Notes: a model not told the origin generated them from the sequence alone. A stretch of DNA of 64,000 nucleotides from Aquificota bacterium (GCA_018771605.1 CP076324.1:1465700-1529699); one strand, 5' to 3'; shown: positions 1 to 9,371, counted from the stretch's first letter. Numbers and translations: made by a program.

Positions 1-609
1 CATTATAATACCGGTGGCATCCTTAAAGGATAGCCAGTCCGCACCCATTTCAGCTATCTCAAGGGCATACTCTATCCACTTTTGATAAGTGTGGACGGGG
101 CTTCTTGTGTAGCTTATCTCCGCATGGGCTTCTCCACCAAGCTCTTTTATAGCTTTTACGGCTGTTTGAATATTCCTATTATCATTTAAAGCATCAAAAA
201 CCCTAAATACAGTAATACCGTTGGCTATTGCCCTTTCCACGAATTTATAAACAAGCTTGTCCGACTTTGGCCTATAACCTACTATGTTTTGGCCTCTAAA
301 GAGCATCTGGAGCTTTGTATTTGGCATAACTTCCTTTATACGCCTTAGTCTTTCCCATGGGTCTTCCTTTAGATACCTAAGGCACACATCGTAGGTGGCA
401 CCACCCCAAACCTCCACAGCATAGAAGCCTACCTTGTCCAGCTTCTCGCAGAGGGGCAAAAGGTCATCGGTCCTCACACGGGTTGCCAGCTTACACTGTA
501 TACCATCCCTAGGCGTGAGGTCTGTTATCAATATCTTCTTTTTGAAGCCAGACCTCTCGTACTCTTTTAGCCTTTCTTGGATGTCTTCAATTATCTCTGT
601 TGCATGCAT
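1..609 (-). CDS. cfiA: 2-oxoglutarate carboxylase large subunit (CfiA; carboxyltransferase domain, 3' part cut by window edge)
   Basis: Only the first 203 codons are present; the gene runs off the left edge. The ATG at 609 has GGAGG (617-621) seven bases upstream. The visible part is the TIM-barrel carboxyltransferase domain of the pyruvate carboxylase/oxaloacetate decarboxylase-alpha family: DLTPRDGIQ near residues 30-38, the WGGATYD and EDPWERL motifs, FDALND, and FKDATG with Lys196 where the family has its carbamylated metal-ligand lysine. It lies 16 bases behind a biotin carboxylase subunit, so the two form a split biotin carboxylase complex. In Hydrogenobacter thermophilus this pair is 2-oxoglutarate carboxylase, which makes oxalosuccinate for the reductive TCA cycle. 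Family is certain; substrate (2-oxoglutarate rather than pyruvate) is inferred from the partner. The biotinyl domain lies outside the window. Confidence 0.85.
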   Translation of the reverse strand, partial: MHATEIIEDIQERLKEYERSGFKKKILITDLTPRDGIQCKLATRVRTDDLLPLCEKLDKVGFYAVEVWGGATYDVCLRYLKEDPWERLRRIKEVMPNTKLQMLFRGQNIVGYRPKSDKLVYKFVERAIANGITVFRVFDALNDNRNIQTAVKAIKELGGEAHAEISYTRSPVHTYQKWIEYALEIAEMGADWLSFKDATGIIM

Positions 610-625
610 AGTTTAACCTCCTTGT

Positions 626-2044
626 TTATAGTCCATGATAGGCGGCAATAGCCGCAGATATAAAGGCTACAAAATCTTCTTTATCTCTATGCTCTTGGTA
701 ATCAAAAAGATGTGGATGGGTCTCTAAGTATTTGGTGTTAAACTTGCCAGCCCTAAAGTCTGGGTCTTCCATGATCTTTATAAGTAGTGGTATGGTTGTT
801 TTTATACCTGTTATTTCGTAGGTTTCTAAGGCTGCCTTCATCCTATCTACCGCCACTTCCCATTGGGGAGCCCAAACTATAAGCTTGGCTATCATGGAGT
901 CATAATAAGGTGTTATCTCATAACCCCTTGAGGCTGCATGCTCCACCCTTATACCAAAGCCTCCGGGTGTGTAATATCTTTCTATGGTTCCTATGCTTGG
1001 AGCAAAGTTTTTCTTTGGATCCTCTGCGTTTATTCTACACTCTATGGAATAGCCGTTAAACTTTATATCCTCTTGTTTATATCTTAAAGGCTCTCCCGCC
1101 GCTATCCTTATCTGCCATTTTACTATATCCACTCCCGTTATCATCTCCGTAACAGGATGTTCCACCTGTATCCTTGTGTTCATCTCAATGAAGTATATGT
1201 TCCCTTTTTCATCGGCTACAAACTCCATAGTGCCTGCGCTGTAGTAGCCTATCTCCTTGGCCGTGTTTACCACAAGCTCTCCATAGTAGGCCCTCTTACC
1301 GGGTGTAAGAAGCAAAGATGGAGCTATCTCCACAAGCTTTTGGTTTCTCCTCTGTATGGAACAATCCCTTTCTCCAAGGTGTATCACATTGCCATACTTG
1401 TCTCCCAAGACCTGAAACTCTATGTGGTGTGGGTTTTCTATATACTTTTCAAGCAAAAGGTCTCCTCTTCCAAAGGCCTTTAGAGCTTCGTTGTAGGCGC
1501 TTTCATAGTTTCTCAAAAGCTCCTCTTCGTTCCTACATATCCTAATACCCCTTCCACCACCACCTGCGGAAGCTTTTAAAAGAACAGGATAGCCTATTTC
1601 TTTTGCTATCTGTTTTGCCTCCTGCTCATCCTTTAGAATGCCATCGCTTCCCGGCACCATAGGAAGGCCCGTCTTTTTGGCTATCTCCTTTGACCTTGCC
1701 TTATCACCCATAAGCTCTATAACCTTCCAGTGGGGGCCTATAAAGGTTATACCCTTTTCTTCACAAAGCCTTGCAAAATGCTCATTCTCCGCCAAAAAGC
1801 CATAGCCAGGATGTATGGCATCCGCACCTACCTCAAGGGCAAGGTCCACTATACGCTCTGCATTTAGATAGGTATCCAGTGGATTGACTCCAATCATATA
1901 GGCCTCGTCGGCCATCTTTACATGCCTTGCGGTAGATTCTATTTCGTTGTATATGGCAACCGTTTTTATACCAAGCTCCTTACAGGCCCTTATTATCCTA
2001 CAGGCTATTTCACCCCTGTTGGCCACAAGCACCTTTTTGAACAT
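626..2044 (-). CDS. cfiB: 2-oxoglutarate carboxylase small subunit, biotin carboxylase (CfiB)
   Basis: A 472-residue biotin carboxylase: MFKKVLVANRGEIACR at the N-terminus, HPGYGFLAEN, the glycine-rich ATP-grasp loop KASAGGGGRGIR, HIEFQVLGD, ERDCSIQRRNQK and EMNTRIQVEHPVTE. It carboxylates biotin with ATP and bicarbonate and hands the carboxyl group to the CfiA subunit. The sequence resembles from memory H. thermophilus CfiB more than generic AccC, including the C-terminal HRDKEDFVAFISA tail. A GGAGG stands in front of the ATG and only 9 bases separate it from the OsmC-like gene upstream and 16 from cfiA downstream, so the three are probably co-transcribed. If the substrate assignment is wrong, the pair would be a two-subunit pyruvate carboxylase. 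Confidence 0.9.
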   Translation of the reverse strand: MFKKVLVANRGEIACRIIRACKELGIKTVAIYNEIESTARHVKMADEAYMIGVNPLDTYLNAERIVDLALEVGADAIHPGYGFLAENEHFARLCEEKGITFIGPHWKVIELMGDKARSKEIAKKTGLPMVPGSDGILKDEQEAKQIAKEIGYPVLLKASAGGGGRGIRICRNEEELLRNYESAYNEALKAFGRGDLLLEKYIENPHHIEFQVLGDKYGNVIHLGERDCSIQRRNQKLVEIAPSLLLTPGKRAYYGELVVNTAKEIGYYSAGTMEFVADEKGNIYFIEMNTRIQVEHPVTEMITGVDIVKWQIRIAAGEPLRYKQEDIKFNGYSIECRINAEDPKKNFAPSIGTIERYYTPGGFGIRVEHAASRGYEITPYYDSMIAKLIVWAPQWEVAVDRMKAALETYEITGIKTTIPLLIKIMEDPDFRAGKFNTKYLETHPHLFDYQEHRDKEDFVAFISAAIAAYHGL

Positions 2045-2053
2045 GCCAACCTC

Positions 2054-2470
2054 CTAAAGGAGTTCTATTTTGTATTCAATGGGTGCTACCTTGTTTATCA
2101 TATAGGCTATGGAGCATGTGCCGGGATTGTATATGGTCTTGTCAAGGGCCTTTTTTACATCCTCTTCCGAAACATGTCCTTTCACTTTTACATAAAGGTA
2201 TATCTTGGTAAAGACCTTTGGATAGCCTTCTGTTATCCTTTCTGCATCCGTTTCTATCTCTATATGTTCTGTGTGTTTGCCCTCCTTGTGAAGGGCCTCA
2301 TAAAGGTGAATGCCCACACAACCCGCTATAGAATGGAAAAGAAGCTCTGGAGGCCTTATGCCTCTTCCCTTACCACCCACGTAGCCTGCGGCGTCTATGG
2401 GCACCTCTCTGCCCGACTCACCTGTGCCTATAAAGTGAAAATCTTCCTTTTGCACCACCTTAACCTTCAT
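2054..2470 (-). CDS. OsmC/Ohr-family protein
   Basis: A 138-residue OsmC-like protein. It has the two family cysteines, one in GCVGIHLYEAL at the start of the long central helix and one in GTCSIAYMI near the C-terminus, spaced as in OsmC-type thiol peroxidases. GGAGG precedes the ATG. It is the first gene of the cfiBA transcript (9-base gap), with TATAAT-like sequence about 30 bases upstream on the minus strand (2499-2504). Members of the family reduce organic peroxides or bind fatty-acyl ligands; which applies here cannot be told. Its position ahead of the carboxylase genes suggests a shared need for expression rather than a proven functional link. Confidence 0.8.
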   Translation of the reverse strand: MKVKVVQKEDFHFIGTGESGREVPIDAAGYVGGKGRGIRPPELLFHSIAGCVGIHLYEALHKEGKHTEHIEIETDAERITEGYPKVFTKIYLYVKVKGHVSEEDVKKALDKTIYNPGTCSIAYMINKVAPIEYKIELL

Positions 2471-2629
2471 TCCAACCTCCTAAAAAGGGTGGATATAAAT
2501 TATAAGCCAAGTTTTCAAAAAGTGGTGGTTTTTATCATAAAAATTTGGGAAGAGGTTATCTTATTTCCAAACTATAGGACAGATTAAAGCCTTTGAAAAT
2601 TCGCTTCTTCCAAAAGGGACAATCTTAAT

Positions 2630-2658
2630 TTCTCACTCGGCGTAGCAGTGCCTATAAT
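2630..2658 (+). promoter_or_regulatory. moaE promoter, probably giving a leaderless mRNA
   Basis: TTCTCA (2630-2635), a 17-base spacer and a perfect TATAAT (2653-2658). The first downstream ATG begins at 2666, seven bases after the -10 box, so transcription should start at or next to the start codon. No Shine-Dalgarno sequence is present. Confidence 0.5.
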
Positions 2659-2665
2659 TATACCC

Positions 2666-3088
2666 ATGGTACCTAAGATATACCTCGGCGTTGAGTGGAT
2701 AGGTGCGGAGAGGCTTCTTTCCCATTATCAGGTGCCTCATGAGTGTGGTGCAAGCGTAATATTCCTTGGCATAGCCAGGTCTGCACCGGAGGATGGAGAT
2801 GTGGCAGAACTACATTATGAGGCCTTTCCAGAGATGGCCATAAAGGTTATGGAAGAGATAAGGGAGGAGGCCTTAAAGGCCTTTCCAATAAAAGAGGTTT
2901 TTATACATCACAGGCTTGGTGTGGTAAGGGTTGGTGAGCCTTCCTTTATGGTGGTGGTTTTTGGTGGGCATAGGGATGAGAGCTTTAAGGCCTGTAGGTA
3001 TGTGGTGGATGAGGTAAAAAAGAGGGTGCCCATATGGAAGAAGGAAGTCTTCAAGGATGGAAAGGGTGAGTGGGTGCTTGGAGCATGA
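2666..3088 (+). CDS. moaE: molybdopterin synthase catalytic subunit MoaE
   Basis: A 140-residue MoaE. Family features are [20 protein letters not shown], the [19 protein letters not shown] helix and PIWKKE with the catalytic lysines, ending in the G-x-W segment. With the small sulfur carrier MoaD (not in the window) it inserts the dithiolene sulfurs into precursor Z to make molybdopterin. I chose ATG 2666 rather than an in-frame GTG at 2648 because the GTG lies upstream of and across the TATAAT box and would not be transcribed. The stop overlaps the moaA start (ATGA), so moaE and moaA are translationally coupled. Confidence 0.92.
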   Translation: MVPKIYLGVEWIGAERLLSHYQVPHECGASVIFLGIARSAPEDGDVAELHYEAFPEMAIKVMEEIREEALKAFPIKEVFIHHRLGVVRVGEPSFMVVVFGGHRDESFKACRYVVDEVKKRVPIWKKEVFKDGKGEWVLGA

Positions 3089-4086
3089 TCTTAGATAAGC
3101 TTGGTAGAGAACTTCATGACCTAAGAATATCCGTAACGGACAGATGCAACTTCAGATGCACCTTTTGCATGCCAGAGGGCCAGGATTATGAGTTCTTCAG
3201 ACGGGAGGAGATACTTTCCTTTGAAGAGATCACCAAGTTTGTAAGGGCCATAATCCCCCTTGGAATAAAGAAGGTTAGGCTCACCGGTGGTGAGCCACTC
3301 TTAAGGAGAGACCTTGAAAGGCTTATAAAGATGCTCTCAGAGCTTCCCATAGAGGACCTAAGCCTTACCACCAACGGCTTTCTACTAAAGGAAAAGGCAA
3401 AAGTCTTAAAGCTTGCGGGCCTTAGGAGGATAACGGTCAGCCTTCCATCTTTGAAGGATGAGGTATTTTCAAAGCTTGTAGGGAGGAATGTAAAGGTTTC
3501 TCATATACTTGAAGGTATTGAAGAAGCCCTAAGGGTTGGACTAAAGCCTGTTAAGGTGAATGTATGTGTGGTAAGGGGCTTGAACGATGGGGAGATAGTG
3601 GATATAGCCAAGTTTTTCAAAGGTATGGGTGTGGTGGTCAGGTTTATAGAGTTTATGGATGTGGGGAACCTTAACGGATGGTCCTTGGATAGGGTCTTTT
3701 CTGTAAAGGAGATGCTACAGCTCCTAAAGGAACATTTTGAGCTTGAACCTATGGAAAAAAGCTATAGGGGTGAGGTGGCAGAAAGGTACAGGTATGTGGA
3801 TGATGGCGTGGAGGTGGGCTTTATATCTTCCATAACTCAGCCCTTCTGTGGAGACTGCAACAGGCTTAGGCTTACCGCAGATGGAAAGGTACTCACCTGC
3901 CTTTTTGCGCAGGATGGTTATGATGTGAAAAGCATTATAAGGTCTGGAGCTGATGAGGAAGAGATTAGGAAGTTTATATTGCATATATGGTCTCAAAGAG
4001 AAGACAGATATTCAGAAAAAAGGCTTGAGATGTTAAAGGAGGGCATAAGGCCCAAAAAAGTGGAGATGTTTAAGATAGGAGGTTAA
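3085..4086 (+). CDS. moaA: GTP 3',8-cyclase MoaA
   Basis: A 333-residue radical SAM protein that begins the molybdenum cofactor pathway by converting GTP to 3',8-cyclo-GTP. The N-terminal cluster motif is CNFRCTFC, followed by the SAM-binding [11 protein letters not shown]. The C-terminal second 4Fe-4S site is FCGDC with a third cysteine 13 residues on (VLTC), and the protein ends in the diagnostic Gly-Gly (FKIGG). The start overlaps the moaE stop by four bases; an in-frame GTG 15 bases earlier exists but breaks this coupling. Molybdenum or tungsten enzymes such as nitrate reductase or formate dehydrogenase are presumably encoded elsewhere. Confidence 0.95.
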   Translation: MILDKLGRELHDLRISVTDRCNFRCTFCMPEGQDYEFFRREEILSFEEITKFVRAIIPLGIKKVRLTGGEPLLRRDLERLIKMLSELPIEDLSLTTNGFLLKEKAKVLKLAGLRRITVSLPSLKDEVFSKLVGRNVKVSHILEGIEEALRVGLKPVKVNVCVVRGLNDGEIVDIAKFFKGMGVVVRFIEFMDVGNLNGWSLDRVFSVKEMLQLLKEHFELEPMEKSYRGEVAERYRYVDDGVEVGFISSITQPFCGDCNRLRLTADGKVLTCLFAQDGYDVKSIIRSGADEEEIRKFILHIWSQREDRYSEKRLEMLKEGIRPKKVEMFKIGG

Positions 4087-4088
4087 AC

Positions 4089-4289
4089 ATGATAAGCCAA
4101 GACCTTTTGGAAATACTTGCCTGTCCCAAGTGTAAGGGGGGCTTGGTTTATGACCAGGAAAAGAATGTATTAGTCTGCAATAACTGCAAAGTCTTTTATC
4201 CCATAGAGGAGGATATACCTATACTCCTTATAGACTCTGCAAGGCCCCTTGAAGAGCTTCAAAAAGCTTCTCAGGAGGGACGGGCATAA
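4089..4289 (+). CDS. Trm112/YcaR-family small zinc-ribbon protein
   Basis: A 66-residue protein starting two bases after moaA with an overlapping AGGAGG. It has the family signature LLEILACPKCKGGL, then LVCNNCKVFYPI and the EDIPILL segment, giving two CxxC knuckles that should bind one zinc. Archaeal and eukaryotic Trm112 activates several methyltransferases; the bacterial role is poorly defined. The last 62 bases overlap, tail to tail, the end of the HAD gene on the other strand. Its co-transcription with moaE-moaA is suggested by spacing only. Confidence 0.85.
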   Translation: MISQDLLEILACPKCKGGLVYDQEKNVLVCNNCKVFYPIEEDIPILLIDSARPLEELQKASQEGRA

Positions 4290-4896
4290 TACCTTCTGGC
4301 ACTGCCTTTTCTCCCACATGTATATACTCAAAGGGCTTTGCATAGATCCTTTTGTAATCTTTTAACATCTGCCAGTCTGCAAGGCTATCGCCCACATAAA
4401 CGCCAGCGTCAAGGTCAAGGGCCTCAACGCAAAAGTGTAAAGCATAAGGGTGAGGCTTCCTCAGTTCCTCTTGGGGTATGCTATCCTCGTCCACTACAAA
4501 GTCAAAGAAAGGAGAAAGGTTAAACCTTTCCAGAAGATAGTTTAGGTCCTCCCTTGGTCTTCCTGTGACTATGCCAAGGGGATAGCCAAGGTTTTTTAAC
4601 CTTTCAAAGAAATCCCTTTGAAGAATTAGCCTTTCCTTGTCCCTAAGGGAAAGATAAAACCTATTAAAAACTCCTATAACATCTTCCAGCCTTGCATCTC
4701 CTCCAAACTCTCTTATGACTTCAAGGGTGGCAAGCCAGTCGTTGTTTATCCCCCTTGAAAACTTTATTCTTAAAACTTCCTGCAGGGGAACTTCCCTTTT
4801 GAGAAAATGCTCTGCAGTGTGCTTTATGGCATAGTGATAGGACTGGCTTACATCCACTATAACTCCATCCACGTCAAAGATTATGCCCTTTCTCAT
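4228..4896 (-). CDS. HAD-superfamily phosphatase
   Basis: A 222-residue HAD hydrolase. Motif I is FDVDGVIVDVS (nucleophile and acid-base aspartates), motif II is GIVTGRPRED, and motif III/IV is KPHPYAL with VYVGDSLADWQ. The cap is helical and inserted after motif I, as in phosphoglycolate or beta-phosphoglucomutase-like (subfamily I) enzymes. The substrate is not evident; the shape resembles the family named after histidinol-phosphate-phosphatase relatives in archaea and Aquificales. The start overlaps the LysR stop (ATGA), so the two are in one transcript. Its 3' end overlaps the Trm112-like gene by 62 bases. Confidence 0.8.
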   Translation of the reverse strand: MRKGIIFDVDGVIVDVSQSYHYAIKHTAEHFLKREVPLQEVLRIKFSRGINNDWLATLEVIREFGGDARLEDVIGVFNRFYLSLRDKERLILQRDFFERLKNLGYPLGIVTGRPREDLNYLLERFNLSPFFDFVVDEDSIPQEELRKPHPYALHFCVEALDLDAGVYVGDSLADWQMLKDYKRIYAKPFEYIHVGEKAVPEGIMPVPPEKLFEALQGALQSL

Positions 4897-5804
4897 CCCG
4901 CTATAAGCTCAGAGCTTGTTTTAGAAAGCAAAAACTTCATAAACCTGCTTGCAAGGAAGGTAAGTTTTTCATGCTCTGGATATATTATGTAGTACCATCT
5001 TACCGCATTAAAGCCCCTTATTTTTACTGGCACCACACTGCCATCTTCTAGATCCTTCTCTATTATACCCCTTGACAAAAAGCTACAGCCATACCCCTTT
5101 TTAACCATGCTAAGTATGGACCTTCCACAATTTATTTCTATCTTGACCTTAAGCCTTTCAAAGACTATACCAAGTTTTTCAAGCTCCTCTTTTACTACCT
5201 TTCGTGTGCCTGAACTCACCTCTCTAAAGATTAGGTCTGCATTATAGAGTTCTTCAGGGTCTATTTCACCCTTTTTTGCAAAAGGATGGGATGGATAGGT
5301 AAAGAAAACAACCTCATCCATAAACCACTTTACAGAGCTAAACTTTTCTGAAGGGTCCCTTTCAATGATGCCTATGTTTAAAACACCTGAAGAGAGAGCA
5401 TCTTCTATATGCTGTGAGTTATCCACCAAAACCCTAACCGATATGTTGGGAAACTGTTGATGAAATTCCACAAGAAGCTCCGGAACTTTGTACTCGCTTA
5501 ATGTAGTGCTAATACCCAAAAGGAGTGTATCCTTAAAATCCTTTTTTATCTTTGCCATTTCTTCCATAAGGTTTTCATAATTGCTAAGAAGGCTCTTCGC
5601 TATCTGGTATATTCTCTTACCCTCATCTGTAAGCACAATCCTTCCGCCCTGCCTTTGGAAAAGTTTAGCACCCACTATCCTTTCAAGTGCCTTTATCTGT
5701 TGAGTTACCGCTGGCTGTGTAATGTATAGTATTTCTGAAGCCTTAGAAAAGCTCCCAAGGTCTGCAACTGCCACAAAGGTCTTAAGCTTGCTGATGTCAA
5801 TCAT
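4893..5804 (-). CDS. LysR-family transcriptional regulator
   Basis: A 303-residue LysR regulator. The N-terminal winged helix-turn-helix is visible as LKTFVAVADLGSFSKASEIL followed by TQPAVTQQIKALE and LFQRQGGRIVLTDEGK. The rest is the periplasmic-binding-protein-like effector domain (DTLLLGISTTLSEYKVPELL onward). LysR proteins usually act on a divergent target, but here the divergent neighbour is the sigma factor gene and the gene just downstream is a phosphatase, so the regulon cannot be read from context. In autotrophs such proteins are often CbbR- or CysB-like, which I cannot distinguish. Confidence 0.85.
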   Translation of the reverse strand: MIDISKLKTFVAVADLGSFSKASEILYITQPAVTQQIKALERIVGAKLFQRQGGRIVLTDEGKRIYQIAKSLLSNYENLMEEMAKIKKDFKDTLLLGISTTLSEYKVPELLVEFHQQFPNISVRVLVDNSQHIEDALSSGVLNIGIIERDPSEKFSSVKWFMDEVVFFTYPSHPFAKKGEIDPEELYNADLIFREVSSGTRKVVKEELEKLGIVFERLKVKIEINCGRSILSMVKKGYGCSFLSRGIIEKDLEDGSVVPVKIRGFNAVRWYYIIYPEHEKLTFLASRFMKFLLSKTSSELIAG

Positions 5805-5885
5805 TACGATTTATAATTTTAATATAAACTTTTCTTATGGCAACGCCGGTGGCTGTGGCAAAGGCCAGCACCCTATTATAAAAGT

Positions 5886-5915
5886 TTGACTTGCAACCTT
5901 AAGCCTTCATAAATA
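5886..5915 (+). promoter_or_regulatory. candidate rpoD promoter
   Basis: TTGACT at 5886-5891, an 18-base spacer and TAAATA at 5910-5915, about 60 bases before the rpoD ATG, which has its own GGAGG. The region 5805-5885 between the divergent lysR and rpoD genes shows no other clear site. Confidence 0.4.
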
Positions 5916-5973
5916 TATTTAAAAAGGTTATGGAGGTCTATGTAAAGCATCTTCCTTATAGGAGGTTTTCTGC

Positions 5974-7680
5974 ATGATTTACAAGCAACTTATGAAAAAG
6001 CTTATGGACCTTAGCGAAAAGGGCTATGTCACCTACGATGAGATCAATGAGCTTTTGGGTCCCGAGCTTGTGGATACGGAGCTGTATGAAGAGATAATGG
6101 ACTTTTTACAGGAACGTGGAGTAAAAATAGTTGATACGGAAGAGGCCCTTGAGGAAAAAGAAGATACCATAACCATATCCACAGAGAGCCTTCTGCTTAG
6201 CGGAAAGGACGGAGACCCAGTAAGGCTATATCTCAAGGACATGGGTAAAATACCTCTTCTCAAAAGGGAAGAGGAAATAAAATACGCAAAGCAGATAGAA
6301 ACGGGAAGAAAGATCATGAGAAGGGGCCTTTTGAGAACTTCCTTCCTCATAGACAGGGTCCTAAGGGAATGGGGTGAGGTGTGCAACGGTAAGATAAAGG
6401 CAACGGACCTAATGGATACGGTGGATGAAAGTAAAACTATTGAAGAATATGAAGAAAGCCATGAGTATTTAGAAAGGTACTTTATAGAGAAGGGATTGGA
6501 GCTGGCAAAGGCGTATAAAGAAGCTCTTTATTGGAGAGATACTTACCTACTTTATGGAACACCGGAGTATAAGAAGGAATACCTGAGAAGACATGCAAAG
6601 ATGAATAGAATACTAAAGGATATGAAGCTTAAGCATTCAAAGTTTGAACGCATAGCGGATGAACTTTTAAACCTGTATAACAAATACACGAAAAAGCTCA
6701 AAGAGTTTGAACTAAGAAAGAAGAAATTGGAAAGCATACACCCAGACATAGAGGAGCTTTTAAACAACTACGATAAGGACCAATCCCTCCGTGAAAAGGC
6801 GGAAAGACAGGGCTATGGCTTTGCAAAGTTCCAAATGTTAAGGGATGAATATCTGGCGCTCAAAAAGGAGATAGAAGAATTAAGAAGGGAAATGGGCATA
6901 TTGCCGGAAGAACTTCAAAGGGTTATTAACATAATAAGGGAGGGCAGGACAAAGGTAACGCAGGCAAAGCAGGTTATGGTAAAGTGCAACCTAAGGCTTG
7001 TGGTCTCCATAGCCAAAAAGTATGTAAACAGGGGCCTTCACTTCCTTGACCTTATCCAGGAGGGCAATATAGGCCTTATGAAGGCCGTGGATAAGTATGA
7101 CTACAGAAAAGGTTATAAGTTTTCCACTTATGCTACCTGGTGGATACGTCAGGCTATAACAAGGGCCATTGCAGACCAGGCGAGGACCATACGCATACCG
7201 GTGCATATGATAGAAACCATAAACGATATAACAAAGGCCCACAAAAAGCTATTCCAAGAACTTGGAAGGGAGCCTACCGCCGAGGAGATAGCCAAATACC
7301 TTGGCATATCGCCAGAAAAGGCAAGGAAGGTTATGCGTGTATCCCAAGAGCCTGTCTCTCTTGAAACACCTATCGGGGATGATGAAGAAACTCATCTTAG
7401 GGATTTTATAGAAGACAAGAGCGTGCCATCACCGGAGGAGCAAGTTTCAAGAAAACTTCTTAGAGAACAGCTTATAAAGGTGCTAAGCACCTTAGGTGAA
7501 AAGGAAAGGGAAATACTTATGTACCGTTATGGCCTTGTGGATGGCATAGAGTACACCCTTGAGCAGATAGGCAAGATGTTTAACGTGACAAGGGAGAGAA
7601 TACGCCAGCTTGAGACCAAGGCCATAAGAAAGCTAAGGCACCCCGCAAGGGCTAAGTATCTACGGGATTTTGAGTGGTGA
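5974..7680 (+). CDS. rpoD: RNA polymerase principal sigma factor (sigma-70)
   Basis: A 568-residue group 1 sigma factor. It has a short region 1.1, region 1.2 ([16 protein letters not shown], about residues 80-95), a charged non-conserved region, region 2 with [35 protein letters not shown] and the -10-reading [13 protein letters not shown], region 3 (RTIRIPVHM) and region 4.2 ([20 protein letters not shown]). GGAGG lies eight bases before the ATG. It directs polymerase to housekeeping promoters, which fits the TATAAT boxes found across the window. The last 29 bases overlap the end of the convergent dehydrogenase gene. Confidence 0.97.
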   Translation: MIYKQLMKKLMDLSEKGYVTYDEINELLGPELVDTELYEEIMDFLQERGVKIVDTEEALEEKEDTITISTESLLLSGKDGDPVRLYLKDMGKIPLLKREEEIKYAKQIETGRKIMRRGLLRTSFLIDRVLREWGEVCNGKIKATDLMDTVDESKTIEEYEESHEYLERYFIEKGLELAKAYKEALYWRDTYLLYGTPEYKKEYLRRHAKMNRILKDMKLKHSKFERIADELLNLYNKYTKKLKEFELRKKKLESIHPDIEELLNNYDKDQSLREKAERQGYGFAKFQMLRDEYLALKKEIEELRREMGILPEELQRVINIIREGRTKVTQAKQVMVKCNLRLVVSIAKKYVNRGLHFLDLIQEGNIGLMKAVDKYDYRKGYKFSTYATWWIRQAITRAIADQARTIRIPVHMIETINDITKAHKKLFQELGREPTAEEIAKYLGISPEKARKVMRVSQEPVSLETPIGDDEETHLRDFIEDKSVPSPEEQVSRKLLREQLIKVLSTLGEKEREILMYRYGLVDGIEYTLEQIGKMFNVTRERIRQLETKAIRKLRHPARAKYLRDFEW

Positions 7681-8530
7681 GCCTGTTGTAGACCTCTGCG
7701 AGGACTGAAAAGTCCTCGCCACCCATCCCTAAATATTTTGCCAAGGCGTAAGAATTTTTAACGTTCTGCAAGGTAAAGGTAAAAGCCCCAAGGTCCTTTA
7801 CCATATCCTCCGCATAATGAAGGTCCTTGTGAATTAAATCTACAGAAAAATGCACAGAGTAATCCTTTTCCAAAAGTTTTTTCTTTTTAACATCAAGAAG
7901 GTAAGACTTGCCCGCACCGCTCTCCAAAACCTTTATAAGAAGCTCCCTATCAAAGCCACACCTTTCTCCTACGCCTATGGCCTCTGCAAGCACCTGCATA
8001 AAGCCACCCAAAACCATGTTGTTTATCAGCTTTAGCCTTGTGGCATCGCCTGCCCTGCCCACATAAAAGATGTTCTTACAAAACTTCTCAAAAAGGCTTA
8101 CATTTTCTTCAAACTTCTCCCTATCACCACCCACAAGTATGGTAAGCTCTCCCCTCTGGGCTGGTATGACGCTTCCCAGGATGGGAGCATCAAGGTAAAA
8201 GGCACCGAGCTTCTTAAGCTCTTCATAGGCAAGGCTTGCATAGGCATAATGGTTTGTGGTCATATCTATGATGGTCTTGCCTTTTATATTTCCCTTTGAC
8301 AGTCCATTTTCTCCAAAGATGACCTCTTCGGAAGCTCTGGAATCAAAGACTATAACAAAGACCTTATCTACCTCTTTTAGAAGGTCCTTAGGGCTTTCTG
8401 CTATTGGCACGCCAAGTTCAAGGGCCTTTTCCTTAGTGCGATTCCAAACTATAAGCTCTACGCCTTGTTCCATAAGCCTTTTTGCTATAGCTCTGCCAAG
8501 ACTTCCCAAACCAATAAAGCCTACCCTCAT
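7652..8530 (-). CDS. beta-hydroxyacid dehydrogenase (3-hydroxyisobutyrate dehydrogenase / glyoxylate reductase family)
   Basis: A 292-residue NAD(P)-dependent enzyme. The dinucleotide fold opens with [14 protein letters not shown] and WNRT; the substrate loop is [16 protein letters not shown]; the catalytic lysine sits in [14 protein letters not shown]. These match the 3-hydroxyisobutyrate, tartronate semialdehyde and glyoxylate/succinic semialdehyde reductase family. A glyoxylate or succinic-semialdehyde reductase role would fit an autotroph, but substrate cannot be assigned from sequence. Its start overlaps the stop of the small gene upstream by four bases; its stop lies inside the convergent rpoD gene. 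Confidence 0.82.
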   Translation of the reverse strand: MRVGFIGLGSLGRAIAKRLMEQGVELIVWNRTKEKALELGVPIAESPKDLLKEVDKVFVIVFDSRASEEVIFGENGLSKGNIKGKTIIDMTTNHYAYASLAYEELKKLGAFYLDAPILGSVIPAQRGELTILVGGDREKFEENVSLFEKFCKNIFYVGRAGDATRLKLINNMVLGGFMQVLAEAIGVGERCGFDRELLIKVLESGAGKSYLLDVKKKKLLEKDYSVHFSVDLIHKDLHYAEDMVKDLGAFTFTLQNVKNSYALAKYLGMGGEDFSVLAEVYNRLTTQNPVDT

Positions 8531-8838
8531 AGCAAACTCATTATAACAGGACTTACCATTTCCCAGTCTTCGTAAGGAAAGCTAAGGTATGCCCTATCTG
8601 AGTCGGATATGACCTCTTCCGGCGAGCCACCCACGCTTTCCACAAGCTTTTTTAACCTATCCGCCTTTTCCTTTGGCACGCTTATGGTGTAAGTCCTTCC
8701 AGACCACCCCTCTTGAGTCTTCTCAAGATAAATATCTATCCATATGTCTCCAAACTCATAGGAAAGCATAAAACCCAAAGGTTGAGCAAGGCCTAAGATT
8801 TTTGCTATTTGGGAAAGGTGAAAATCCAACTCTTCCAT
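8527..8838 (-). CDS. conserved hypothetical protein, 103 residues
   Basis: I do not recognise this protein. It is mostly soluble and mixed alpha/beta, begins MEELDFHLSQIAKILGL, has no signal peptide, no membrane segment and no cysteine. Its stop overlaps the start of the hydroxyacid dehydrogenase by four bases (ATGA), so it is translated with it. The start lies 14 bases from the divergent ACT-domain gene, leaving almost no leader on either side. A tightly coupled small upstream gene could encode a partner or stabiliser of the dehydrogenase, but nothing in the sequence proves this. Confidence 0.6.
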   Translation of the reverse strand: MEELDFHLSQIAKILGLAQPLGFMLSYEFGDIWIDIYLEKTQEGWSGRTYTISVPKEKADRLKKLVESVGGSPEEVISDSDRAYLSFPYEDWEMVSPVIMSLL

Positions 8839-8852
8839 ATTAAAATCTTAGC

Positions 8853-9371
8853 ATGAAGTTTTTCATAGTTTCCATCTTTGGGAAGGATAGGCCCGGCATA
8901 GTAGCCGGTGTTTCAAAGGCCCTTTATGAGCTTGGCCTTAACCTTGAGGACTCTTCCATGACAAGGCTCAACGGTGAATTTACCATAATGCTAATAGTAA
9001 GCTCAGAAAGGGAAATAACCTCGGAGAAGATCCTTGAAAGCCTACAAGAAGTGGGCCAAAGCTTTGAGCTTTTTATGGTTTGCAGGGAGCTTGAGGAGAT
9101 AGTATATGCACAGCCCGAAGCCATATATAGGATAGTTGTCTTTGGCTCGGACAAACCCGGTATAGTATACAGTGTGGCTTCAAGGCTGGCAGGCCTTGGC
9201 TTAAACATAAGCGACCTAAGAACAGAAAAGAGGGGGAACCTTTATGTAATGCTTATAGAGGCCGAAGGCAAAGAGGATATGGAAGACAGGCTCCGAGAAG
9301 CCATGGAAGAGGTAAAACAATCCATAGGCGTGGAGATAAGCCTTGAAAGGGAAGAGGGAGAGAGGCTGTGA
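8853..9371 (+). CDS. double ACT-domain protein (GcvR-like)
   Basis: A 172-residue protein made of two ACT domains: FIVSIFGKDRPGIVAGVSKAL at the start and YRIVVFGSDKPGIVYSVASRL near residue 95. The organisation matches the glycine cleavage repressor GcvR and related amino-acid sensors, which lack DNA-binding domains and act by contacting a partner. A TAAAAT box (8841-8846) ends six bases before the ATG, so the message is probably leaderless. It is followed directly by the deformylase gene, whose GTG start overlaps its stop. Link to the gcvH/gcvPA genes near 37.4-39.2 kb is possible but unproven. Confidence 0.78.
   Translation: MKFFIVSIFGKDRPGIVAGVSKALYELGLNLEDSSMTRLNGEFTIMLIVSSEREITSEKILESLQEVGQSFELFMVCRELEEIVYAQPEAIYRIVVFGSDKPGIVYSVASRLAGLGLNISDLRTEKRGNLYVMLIEAEGKEDMEDRLREAMEEVKQSIGVEISLEREEGERL

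Noticed and set aside
1922-2587. A long plus-strand frame of 221 codons opposite cfiB and the osmC-like gene.
   Set aside because: It is antisense to two well-supported genes and shows no family features.
2648-2665. GTG start of moaE at 2648.
   Set aside because: It would place the start codon in the promoter -10 region; the ATG at 2666 matches MoaE length.
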